Below are positions 12,054 through 22,326 of a stretch of DNA of 64,000 nucleotides, one piece after another (position 1 is the stretch's first letter; every line of letters begins with the position of its first letter). The DNA comes from Anaeramoeba ignava (Eukaryota; Metamonada; Anaeramoebidae), in the NCBI GenBank assembly GCA_028826165.1, contig JAPDFW010000044.1, forward strand, positions 317,501-381,500, written 5' to 3'. The notes under the pieces were generated by a model that saw only the letters and a program-made list of their open reading frames with translations, ran no database searches and was not told the origin of the DNA. The translations under genes were made by a program, and so were the position numbers.

Positions 12054-14741
12054 ATGAAAACAAATCTTTTCTTTTACTTCTTGATTATCAATATTTTCTT
12101 AATTCAATCAATTCAAAATCAACAAAAATCAATAAAATCATTAATAACTTCATTAGAAACAGAAACATCAAGATCTTATTCTTCTCTGAATGAAGCTTGG
12201 CTTTGGAGTTTATTAGACGAATTTTCAGGTTTAGGACTTTTTGGATGGAGTGTTTCAATTTATGAAGATGTTATTGTTATTGGAAATTTGGGTGGAAATC
12301 AAGTATTTGTTTACAGATATAATGGATCAAATTTGATTCAAGAACAAATTTTGAGTGAATCTTCTTCATATTTTGGATATTCTGTTTCAATTTATGAAGA
12401 TGTTATTGTTATTGGAGCTTATGATACAAATAAAACATTTGTTTACAGATATAGTGGATCAAATTGGAATAAAGAACAAATTTTGAGTGAATTGGTCCCA
12501 TATTTTGGATGTTCTGTTTCAATTTATGAAGATGTTATTGTTGTTGGAGCTTATGGTGGAAAACAAGCATTTGTTTACAGATATAACGGATCGAATTGGA
12601 ATAAAGAACAAATTTTGAGTGTATTGGTTTCATATTTTGGATATTCTGTTTCAATTTATGAAGATGTTATTGTTGTTGGAGCTTATAGTTCAGCTCAAGT
12701 ATTTGTTTACAGATATAACGGATCGAATTGGAATCAAGAACAAATTTTGAGTGAATTGGTTTCATATTTTGGATGTTCTGTTTCAATTTATGAAGATGTT
12801 ATTGCTATTGGAGCTTATGGTGGAAAACAAGCATTTGTTTACAGATATAGTGGATCAAATTGGAATAAAGAACAAATGTTGAGTGAATCTTCTTCATATT
12901 TTGGATATTCTGTTTCAGTTTATAAATATGTTATTGTTATTGGAGCTTATGATTTAAATCAAACATTTGTTTACAGATATAGTGGATCAAATTGGAATAA
13001 AGAACAAATGTTGAGTGAATCTACTTCATATTTTGGATATTCTGTTTCAATTTATAAGAAATTTATTGTTATTGGAACTTTTGGTGGAAATAAAGCATTT
13101 GTTTATGAATTTAATTTCAATACACAAGCTAATATTCTTAATTGTTCATCTTTGTTCTCATCATTTGATTGTTATTGGAATAAAATTGAATTTCCTTCAC
13201 CTTTGGAATATCAAATTAATTATGGATATGATTGGATTGATATTGATTCTCCAATTCTTAAAGATGAGAATGTTTATTATCAACAATTTAATTCTTCAAT
13301 TTATGATAATATTACTGGAAATGAATATTATTCAATTCAAATCAAAGTTTGTGATTTATCATCAATGGTGTGTGGTGAATCTTCTTCTTTCATTAATTTA
13401 ACAACAAAAATTGATTCAGTAAAAGATTTCCTATTATCAAATCCTTCAAATTATTCAATTAATATTAAATGGAACTATCCTAATGTTCGAATTGATGAAG
13501 GAATTGCACATGTTGATCATTATAATCTTTCTTATTTCAAACAATTTGAACCTGATTCAATATCTTCAATTTCAGTTGATAATTCTTCGCTTGATTGTTT
13601 TTTGAATAATTTGGAATGTAAAACTGATTATAATATTTCAATTTGTGGATGTAGAACACAAGAATGTGAAGGAGATGATAAAGGAGAAATAATTGAATCA
13701 TCAATCTCAATAATATTTGCAGAAGTTACAAACTTAACATGTTCAATTTCATATTCATTAGATATTAATTGTAGTTGGAATCAACCAATTAATTGTTCAA
13801 TTCCATCTTATTATAATTTTAGTTATCAATCAATTTCTCAAAATGATTCTGGAAATTATCAATCAACATTATCAAATCAACAATTCACAGCTCAAATTCC
13901 AAATCAAGAATATCAAATCAATATATCAGCATGTAATTCAAATGAGAAATGTGGAGATATTAGAACAACTTCAATTACAACTAATAATTTACCATTAGCT
14001 CCAACAATTTATCAAATAAATTCTAAAATTGAAGAAATTGAAATTAATTTCACAAAATTAATCAATGCTAATAATTATTTACTTTCAATTGATAATGGAA
14101 CAAATTGGCAAAAATTTACATCACTTGATTTAAGTGGAAATGAAGTAATTGGAATCATAAATGGAATAGCAGGAAATATTGAATATAATATTTCAATTCG
14201 AGGATGTTCAGATTTAAATTGTGAAACACTATATTTAGGAGAACCAAGTTCAATAATTTCAACAAGATTAAAATTAGGAAATATTACTTCATTAAATTGT
14301 TATTCATTAATTAATGGATTTGTTTGTACTTGGGATATATTAAATCTATCAACAGGATTAAAAGGATATTCATTTAATTACAACTCAACATCAATTTGTT
14401 TAACAAATTCATTATCACCTTATTATTCAATTTCAGGATTAAATGAAGAATATTATTATGAAATTTCAGTTTATTCATCAGCTGATCCAAATTGTTTATT
14501 TAATGAATATTCAGGAATTAAATCAACAATATCATTTACATCATCTTCATTTCAATGTGAACCATATCAAGGAAATGATAATTCAACAAACACAACATCA
14601 ATAGTTATTGGAATCCTTGTTCCAATTATTGCTATTTTAACAATTATTTTTGGAATTATTTTATTTAAGAAGAAAAGAAAAAAACAAATTATTAAAGAAA
14701 TTATAAAAGAAAAAGAACTTCAAACTGATCTAAATTTTTAA
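12054..14741 (+). CDS. FG-GAP-like propeller / Fn3-like type I membrane protein, copy B
   Basis: Single exon, again 895 residues, with the same signal peptide, seven 44-residue blades, Fn3-like region, transmembrane helix and basic tail as copy A. The Fn3 and tail regions differ from A by only a handful of residues. The blades differ more, and mostly in the five- to six-residue variable loop after VIVIG and in the blade-connecting segment (for example SELVPY, SVLVSY and SESSSY). Blade 4 here carries the loop AYSSAQ that copy A has in blade 3. One residue fewer before blade 1 is offset by one extra residue near the tail, keeping the total equal. Function unknown; a surface receptor or adhesin is likely. 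Confidence 0.8.
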   Translation: MKTNLFFYFLIINIFLIQSIQNQQKSIKSLITSLETETSRSYSSLNEAWLWSLLDEFSGLGLFGWSVSIYEDVIVIGNLGGNQVFVYRYNGSNLIQEQILSESSSYFGYSVSIYEDVIVIGAYDTNKTFVYRYSGSNWNKEQILSELVPYFGCSVSIYEDVIVVGAYGGKQAFVYRYNGSNWNKEQILSVLVSYFGYSVSIYEDVIVVGAYSSAQVFVYRYNGSNWNQEQILSELVSYFGCSVSIYEDVIAIGAYGGKQAFVYRYSGSNWNKEQMLSESSSYFGYSVSVYKYVIVIGAYDLNQTFVYRYSGSNWNKEQMLSESTSYFGYSVSIYKKFIVIGTFGGNKAFVYEFNFNTQANILNCSSLFSSFDCYWNKIEFPSPLEYQINYGYDWIDIDSPILKDENVYYQQFNSSIYDNITGNEYYSIQIKVCDLSSMVCGESSSFINLTTKIDSVKDFLLSNPSNYSINIKWNYPNVRIDEGIAHVDHYNLSYFKQFEPDSISSISVDNSSLDCFLNNLECKTDYNISICGCRTQECEGDDKGEIIESSISIIFAEVTNLTCSISYSLDINCSWNQPINCSIPSYYNFSYQSISQNDSGNYQSTLSNQQFTAQIPNQEYQINISACNSNEKCGDIRTTSITTNNLPLAPTIYQINSKIEEIEINFTKLINANNYLLSIDNGTNWQKFTSLDLSGNEVIGIINGIAGNIEYNISIRGCSDLNCETLYLGEPSSIISTRLKLGNITSLNCYSLINGFVCTWDILNLSTGLKGYSFNYNSTSICLTNSLSPYYSISGLNEEYYYEISVYSSADPNCLFNEYSGIKSTISFTSSSFQCEPYQGNDNSTNTTSIVIGILVPIIAILTIIFGIILFKKKRKKQIIKEIIKEKELQTDLNF

Positions 14742-14842
14742 TTCCAATTAAAACAAATTTCAATTTCTTTTTTTTTTCAAATTCAAATCAAAATTAAAAA
14801 ATCAAAAATCAAAAATCATTTTTTCATTTTTTTTTTTCAAAA

Positions 14843-16629
14843 ATGAATGAAATTATATTTTTTGGTGAAAATAATTATCCAAAACTTATCAAAAATGAAA
14901 CAGAAAAAATAACAAAACCAATTCAATTTAAATTTGAAAATGAAAATGAAAATGAAAATGAAAATGAAAATGAAAATGAAAATGAAAAGCAAATTAAAAA
15001 AATTTCAACAGGAGATTTTTCAACAATTTTCCTTTTTGAAAATGGAAAAGCAATAGAATATTTAAATGATTCAAATCAAAATCCTCAAAAAATCCAAATT
15101 GAAGAAAATATTCAAAAAGTAACTGTTGGTTTTTCAAATGAAGTTATTTTAACAATAGAAGGAAATGTATTTGCAAAAGGAGAATATATTAATTCAAAAA
15201 ATCGAAGAGGATTTATCAATATTTCATCATTAATTGAAGATAAAAATGATAGAATAATTCAAGATATTGTTTCTGGTTCTCATGTAGTTTACTTATTAAC
15301 TTCAAATCAAAATGCTTATGGAATTGGTTCAAATAATATGGTCAACTTAGTTTTGATTCTGAAACACTTGATAAAACAGAAAAACCAATTTTAATGATGA
15401 AAAATGTTTCTAAAATATTTTCAGGAAATATTTCAAATCATGTTTTTCTTTTAAATTCAAACCAAGAATTATTTGGATGCGGATATAATGAATATGGCCA
15501 ACTTGGATTAGGAGAATCAAGAAAAGAAAAAAAAATTCAAAAATTAACCAAAATCCAAAATATTCCAAAAGGCAAAATAATTGATATTCAATGTGGATAT
15601 TCTTATTCAATAATGTTGATTGAAGATGATGATGAAAAAAGAAAAATTTATTCATGTGGACATTATCCATTAAATGGACTTGGCAAAATACTTGAAAATA
15701 CTTATGAATTTACTGAAATCAAATCATCTTTATTTGAAAATGATGATAATATTCTTGAGATTTCTTGTGGAAGAGTTCATACTTTGATATTAACTTCTAA
15801 TTCAAAAATGATAGTATTTGGATATAATTATTATGGTCAATTAGGAACTGGAGATACAAATGATCAATTAATTCCAATTCAAATTGAACTTCCTAAATTA
15901 AGATTTAATGAAAATATTTCTAATTATCATATTTCTTGTGGATATCACAAATCATTTCTTTATTATTCTCCTTCTTCTTTTTCCAATCTTGAAGAAGATT
16001 TAATAAAACTATTTAGAAGAAAAGAATTTTGTAATATTTCATTTAAAACCAAAAATGGAGAAATAATTGAAGCTCATAAATTAATATTAAAATATAGATT
16101 AAATCAAAATCAAAATCAAAATCAAATTGAAAAACTTCAAGAAATTATTTCAAATAAATCAATTAAAGAATCAAATCAAATATTTGAAATGATTTATTCA
16201 AACAATTCCAAAATAAATCCAAAATTATATTCTGAAATTAAAGAAATTATAAATTTAAATGAAAAAATAGAAGAAACAATGAAAAGAATTTATTTAAATG
16301 AAAATGAAAAAGATTTTATAATTGAAAGAAAAGAAAAACAATATAAATTCCCTAAATTAATATTAATAATGAGAAGTGAATTATATCGAGGAATGTTTTT
16401 ATCTGTTACAAATGATACTTCTAATAAAGTTACAGATTATAGTGAATTAAGTAATAAATCATTTGAAATATTTGAATATTGGATTTATTCAAATCAAATT
16501 AAAGAAGAAATTCAAATTACACAAGAAATAATTGATGAAATTCAAATAGGAATTGATTATTTTCAATTAAATCAAACAAATCCAAATTTATTTGATTTAT
16601 TAATTAACAAATTTAATAATCAAAATTAA
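14843..16629 (+). pseudogene. RCC1-repeat / double-BTB gene with one frame break
   Basis: Starts at ATG 14843 (MNEIIFFGENN) and reads RCC1 repeats to about residue 165, where the expected xxYGQLVF becomes NNMVNLVL. Compared with the paralogues, one base is missing near 15338. The frame then stops at 15394, overlapping ATG 15394, from which the remaining RCC1 repeats and both BTB halves read cleanly to 16629. The overlap of stop and ATG is chance, since the Met belongs to the conserved block LMMKNVSKIFSG. The coding sequence is otherwise undamaged. A NENENE tract near residue 35 is longer than in the paralogues. A real frameshift, a sequencing indel or a split gene are all possible. Confidence 0.7.
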
Positions 16630-17210
16630 AATTAAAATTAAAATTAAAATCAAAATTAAAATTAAAATTAAAATTAAAATTAAAATTAAAATTAAAATTC
16701 ATTTTGAATTTAAAATTAAAATTAAAATTCATTTTAAAATTAAAATCAAAATTAAAATTAAAATTAAAATTAAAATAAAATTAAAATTAAAATTAAAATT
16801 AAAATTAAAATTTAAAATTAAAATTAAAATTAAAATTAAAATTAAAATTAAAATTAAAATTAAAATTAAAATTAAAATTAAAATTAAAAATTAAAATTAA
16901 AATTAAAATTAAAATTTAAAATTAAAATTAAAATTAAAATTAAAATTAAAATTAAAATTAAAATTAAAATTAAAATTAAAATTAAATTCAAAATTAAAAT
17001 TAAAATTAAAATTAAAATTAAAATTAAAATTAAAATTAAAATTAAAATTCATTTTGAATTTAAAATTAAAATTAAAATTCATTTTAAAATTAAAATCAAA
17101 ATTAAAATTAAAATTAAAATTAAAATCAAAATCAAAATCAAAATTAAAATTAAAATTAAAATTTAAAATTAAAATTAAAATTAAAATTAAAATTCATTTT
17201 GAATTTGGTT
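16630..17210. repeat. (TTAAAA)n hexamer satellite, intergenic
   Basis: Nearly pure AATTAA hexamer array between the convergent RCC1-BTB (+) and PMCA (-) genes. It is interrupted by AAATTCATTTTGAATT blocks at about 16697, 17047 and 17190, suggesting a higher-order unit of about 350 bp. An open frame through it (17054-17356) is only repeat translation. A purine-rich GA tract follows at 17265-17345. Confidence 0.8.
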
Positions 17211-17361
17211 TTGTTGTTTTTTATGATTTTGTTCTTCTTCTTCTTTTGTTAAATTGGAAGGAATTTAAGAGAGAAAAAAAGAAAAGAAAAAAGAAAAGAA
17301 AAAAGAGAAAAGAAGAAGAAAAGAAGAAGAAAAGAAATAAGATTTTAAAAGAATGATTTAA

Positions 17362-20300
17362 TTAATCTTCTTTCTTTTGAGCTTTAGATTTCTTAGGTAA
17401 TTGAGAAGCTTCAATTGGGACTTTAATTAAACGGAAAACATATCTCAAAGGAATAGAAGCAGCACCAATAGAGATTGAGATAATCCACTCATCAAGAGAA
17501 AGAGGGGTTGTTGAGAAGAATTTCCCACCGAAAGTAACGACAAGGAATTGAACAGCAACAATGAAGATCAAGATGCCAATAAAGATGGCGTTTTTGAACA
17601 ATCCTTGGAAAATATTCAATTCATCATGAATCTTTCTTGAATTGAGTTCGTTGAAAACTTGGCATAAAACAAACGAGTTAAAGAGAATGGTGTATAAATG
17701 GACTTGTTGTTCGGGGATTGAGATGTCATAGTGGAAGAAAGAACCGCCGAAATAGAGGATGAAGAACAAGACAGAAAGCTGATATGCTCCCTGAGTGAGG
17801 ATGTTGCGGATCATTTTGTTAGATAATAACGAATCCGTTTTCGCATATGGTTTACGATTCAAAAGATCGCGTGTCGGGGGTTCTGTTCCAAGCGCAAGTG
17901 CGGCTAATGTGTCCATGATAAGATTCACCCAAAGCATCTGTACTGCCTTGAGTGGTGAGCCTTTTTTCGTGATTGCGGAGACAAACGCTAAAACAAGTGC
18001 GACAAAATTGACTGTTAATTGAAATTGCAAGAATTTTCGGATGTTGTCATACACACATCGTCCCCATAAAACAGCGTTCACAATGGACTTGAAATTATCA
18101 TCCAAAATAACAATTGCACTTGCTTCTTTGGCCACATCTGTGCCTGTGATTCCCATACTAAGTCCGACATTTGCTTCCTTAAGTGCTGGCGCATCATTGG
18201 TTCCATCTCCGGTAACGGATACAATCTCTCCCATTTCTTTCAAGGCTTTGACTAAGATTAATTTATCGTTTGGTGACGATCTTGCAATCACTTGAAGTTC
18301 GGGAACAAGTTTTTTGCGCTCTTCATCGCTTAAGTTTCTCCATTGATATCCTTCAATTGCTTTTCCATCAGTCAAAATTCCGCATTCTCTTGCAATATGA
18401 CTTGCTGTTTCAATATTATCACCTGTTACCATTCTAACAGTAATTCCTGCGTTTTGGCATTCTTTCACTGCTCTTGGAACTTCTTTTCTCACTGGATCCT
18501 TGATTCCAACAATTGCAATGCAAATCAAATCCTTTTCGAATTGATCGGGTTCGTCGAATGTTTCTTTTCCTGTTTTTGTAAAGTCTTTATAAGCTAATGT
18601 TAATGTTCTTAATCCTGAACTTGCCATTTTTTGGATCAATCCTTTGATCTCATTTTCCTTGCTTTCGTTTAATTTTTGAGCTCCTCCTTCTTTATCCATA
18701 AAATGACTGCATTTTCCAAATACAATTTCTGATGCTCCTTTCATGTGCATTCGGTAATTTCCGTTTTTTTTAACGATTGTTGACATTCTTTTTCTTGCAC
18801 TGCTGAATGTGAATGTTTTCACAATCTTGTCTTCATTTTCTTTTTGGAATTTAATGTATGGATATTTCAATTTCATTAAGAGATTGACAAGTGCGCATTC
18901 TGTTTGTGATCCAACTGCTTGTTTTCCATCCCAGAATGCTTTTGAGTTTGTTGCGACTCCTTCTCCGAAAATTTCCATAATTTTATCATCAAATTTTTCA
19001 GGAATTTCTTTGTAGTAATTATCGAGGAAGTATCCAGCAACAACTGTCATTTGATTTTCTGTAAGAGTACCTGTTTTATCACTGCAGATGCCTTAATAAT
19101 TTTTATAAAATTAAAATAAATTAAAATAAATTAAAATAAATTAAAATAAATTAAAATAAATTAAAATAAATTAAAATAAATTAAAATAAATTAAAATAAA
19201 TTAAAATAAATTAAAATAAATTAAAATAAATTTCAAATAAATAAATTAAAATAAATTAAAATAAATTAAAATAAATTAAAATAAATTTAAATAAATTTCA
19301 AATAAATAAATTAAAATAAATTAAAATAAATTAAAATAAATAAAAATAAATTTAAATAAATTAAAATAAATTCAAATAAATTTAAATAAATTAAAATAAA
19401 TTAAAATAAATTAATTAAAATAAATTAAAATAAATTAAAATAAATTTAAATAAATTAAAATAAATTTAAATAAATTTTATTTCTTATTTCTTCCTTACTT
19501 GTTACATTTCCCATTGTTTCACATGATTCAAGTCTTCGAACAAGATTCATATCTTTCATCATTTTCTTCATTGAATAAGCTAAAGAAATTGTAACAGCAA
19601 GTGGAAGTCCTTCAGGAACAGCAACAACAATAATGGTAATTGCAATAATTAAAAAGTCAACAACTTCAACAAAACTTTCAAAAGAAAATCCATTTTCCAT
19701 TGCCACTAAAAAAATTTATTTTAATTTAATTTTTAATTTATTTTATAAATTAATTTTTAATTTAATTTAATTTAATTTAATTTTTAATTTAATTTTTAAT
19801 TTAATTTTTAATTTAATTTAATTTAATTTAATTTTTAATTTAATTTAATTTTATAATTTAATTTTTAATTTTATAATTTAATTTAATTTTTAATTTTTAA
19901 TTTAATTTAATTTTTAATTTAATTTTTAATTTAATTTATAATTTAATTTAATTTAATTTAATTTAATAATTTAATTTTTAATTTAATTTAATAATTTAAT
20001 TAAAATTTACTGTTCTTCAAAACCCATTGAATAACAAGAACCAATAAAGTTAATCCAGCAGAAACTGTTCCAATAATTCCAATTAAATTGGCTGTATCTG
20101 TAAGTTTTAATTGAAGTGGTGTTGGATCAGGTGGTTTTGTGAAATTTTTTCTTGCATGTCCCCATTGACTTTTGATTCCAACTCCAGTAATAACCATTCT
20201 ACCTTCTCCAGTCATAACTTTTGTTCCTCCATATAAAATATAATTTTCATTTTTATTCTTGTGGATTGCTTTTGGTTCTCCAGTTAATTCTGATTCATTA

Positions 20301-21877
20301 ACCTCAAGTTCTTAATTTTAAATTTAAAAAAAAGAAATGAAAATTTTTAAATTTTAATTATTTTAATTAATTTAATTTAATTTTTTACCATTTGCAAAAA
20401 TAACTAATCCATCAGCAGGAATTTTAGCACCAGCTGAAAGAAGAACAATATCTCCAACATTAATTTCATGAATTGAAACATTAACAGCTGCAGAAAGACC
20501 TGGTTCAGTTTCACGGAAAACCTAAATGAAAAAAAAAAAGAAAATAAAATATTTGAAAATATTTGGAAATAATTTTAAATTTATATTTAATTTTTTATAT
20601 TTTTAATTTAAATTTAATTATTTAATTAATTGTCAATATTTGAAAAATTTAAAATTTAAATGAAAATTTTTAATTTTTAATATTTTGAAAATAATTTAAT
20701 TTAATTTTTAAATTTATATTTTATTTTTATATTTTTAATTTAATTTTTAATTAATTGTCAATACTTGAAAATATTTGAAAATAATTTAAATTTAATTATT
20801 TAATTAATTGTCAATAATTGAAAATATTTATATTTTTAATTTAAATTTACCTAATTGTCAATATTTGAAAATAATTTTAAATTTAATTTTTAATTAATTG
20901 TCAATATTTGTTAATTAATTGTCAATATTTGAAAATAATTGAAAATAATTTTAATTTAATTATTTAATTAATTGTCAATATTTGGAAATATTTGGAAATA
21001 ATTTTAAATTTATATTTTATTTTTAATTTTTATTTTTAAATTTATTTTTATTTTTATATTTTTAATTTAATTATTTAATTAATTGCCAATATTTGAAAAT
21101 AATTTTAAATTTAATTTTTTAATTAATTGTCAATATTTGAAAATATTTGAAAATATTTTTAAATTAAATTATTTAATTAATTGTCAATATTTGAAAATAT
21201 TTGAAAATAAATTTAATTATTTAATTAATTGTCAATATTTGAAAATAAATTTAAATTTTATATTTTAATTTAAATTTAATTATTTAATTAATTGTCAATA
21301 TTTGGAAATAATTGAAAATAATTTTTATTTAATTATTTTAATTTTTATTTTTAATTTAATTTTTTATTTTTTTTATATTTTTTATATTTTTTTATTTTAT
21401 TTTTTTATTTACAGGAACTAAAACATCATCTTTAACTTTATTCAAAGCTCTAAATTGAAGTTCTTTTTGATAATCATTAATAGCAGTAACTAAACAAACA
21501 ATAACAACAGCAGCAAGAATAGCAGTTCCTTCAATCCAACCAGTTCTTGGATCTTCAACAGTAACACCCAAAACCAAAGAAACAACAGCAGAAATCATTA
21601 AGATAATTAAAGTTGAATCTTGTAAAGCCTCAAAAACAAGAGTGAAAAAGCTTTTTGTCGGTTGTTCTGGAAATTGATTTTTGCCATATTTTTCTCTTCT
21701 TGTTTTGAATCCTGATTGTGTTTCTGAAAGTCTTAATCCTACTTTTGGATCTACACATACTTTCTTCATAACTCCTTCTATTCCTTCTTGATCTTCTAAT
21801 CTTTTTTTTAATGTTGGTTCACCAATTTCAAGTAAACCAAACAATTCATCTTGATTGATTTCAAAATTTAATGCCAT
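17362..21877 (-). CDS. P2B-type (plasma-membrane) Ca2+-ATPase, five exons
   Basis: Exons are 21877-21413, 20521-20390, 20302-20011, 19705-19499 and 19091-17362, about 941 residues. Motifs in order: N-terminal [10 protein letters not shown], actuator [25 protein letters not shown] (TGE loop), PEGLPLAV in M4, SDKTGTLT with the phosphorylated Asp near 370, nucleotide-binding KGASE, TGDN and [19 protein letters not shown]5-M10 include NFVALVLAF and [17 protein letters not shown]. This pump exports Ca2+. The C-terminus is short (ends SKAQKKED), without an obvious calmodulin-binding tail. Odd point: the exon 2-3 join. The spacer between PADG and NESE is seven residues with acceptor 20302, but would be ten, as in the family, if exon 2 had one more T near 20397 and the acceptor was 20310. 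The last exon is visibly more GC-rich than the other exons. Confidence 0.9.
19092..19498 (-). repeat. PMCA intron 4: decamer minisatellite
   Basis: The 407-nt intron, from GTAAGG to TTAAG, consists almost entirely of a ten-base repeat (AAATTAAAAT class) with a few interruptions. It splits the codon for the Ser that precedes [10 protein letters not shown]. Confidence 0.85.
19706..20010 (-). repeat. PMCA intron 3: TTTAATTTAA-type repeat
   Basis: The 305-nt intron from GTAAAT to TTTAG is built of short AATTTAA/TTTTTAATTT words, a motif different from those in introns 1 and 4 of the same gene. Confidence 0.8.
20522..21412 (-). repeat. PMCA intron 1: minisatellite with TTGTCAATATTTGAAAATAA words
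   Basis: The 891-nt intron contains at least ten irregular copies of a 45-80-bp unit that always includes AATTGTCAATATTTG followed by AAAATAA and AT-rich filler. The unit is not seen elsewhere in the window. Confidence 0.8.
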
Positions 21878-22326
21878 TCTTTTTATATTTTAAAACAAAA
21901 ATAAATTTATTTAAATTAAAAAATTAATTAAATTTTTTTTTACCCCTTTATTTTAAATTAAAAAAAATGTTATTTTAATTATTTAAAAAAAATGTTATTT
22001 TAATTATTAAAAAAAATGTTATTTTAATTATTAAAAAAAATGTTATTTTAATTATTTAAAAAAATTTAAAAATGTTATTTTAATTATTTAAAAAAATTGT
22101 TATTTTAATTATTTAAAAAAATGTTATTTTAATTATTTAAAAAAATGTTATTTTAATTATTTAAAAAAATGTTATTTTAATTATTTAAAAAAATTTTAAA
22201 TTGAAAATGTTATTTTAATTATTTAAAAATTTTATTTTAAAAAATTAAAAAAAAAAAAAATCATCAAAAATATTTTTTTTTTCTTCTTTTTATTATTTTT
22301 AAATTTTTCTCCTTTTTTTATTATTT
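21878..22326. repeat. Intergenic minisatellite between PMCA and NBAS-like genes
   Basis: About eleven copies of a 25-32-bp unit (TGTTATTTTAATTATTTAAA class) fill 21960-22225, between the PMCA start and the end of the NBAS-like gene, both on the - strand. No gene is seen. The PMCA promoter probably lies in its left part. Confidence 0.75.

Larger units (their letters stand above)
7279..14800 (+). repeat. Direct tandem duplication of BTB tail plus propeller gene
   Basis: Two units, about 7279-11050 and 11086-14800, each contain the C-terminal BTB part of an RCC1-BTB gene, a spacer with the same leader sequence, and one 895-codon propeller gene. The two propeller starts are 3750 bp apart and the BTB stops 3810 bp apart; the difference comes from simple-repeat length. 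The left breakpoint falls inside the BTB coding sequence at the words gatttgataaaa (7279 and 11086), which is why the second unit begins with a truncated BTB fragment. Ancestral order was probably RCC1-BTB, propeller gene, RCC1-BTB. Confidence 0.85.

Noticed and set aside
15330-15360. Mini-intron repairing the frame of the second RCC1-BTB gene
   Set aside because: The only GT-AG pairs span 10 or 24 nt; 24 does not correct the frame and both are far below the 55-nt minimum seen here.
17054-17356. 100-codon ORF of Lys/Leu/Ile repeats
   Set aside because: It is translation of the (TTAAAA)n satellite and GA-rich tract, with no homology or promoter.
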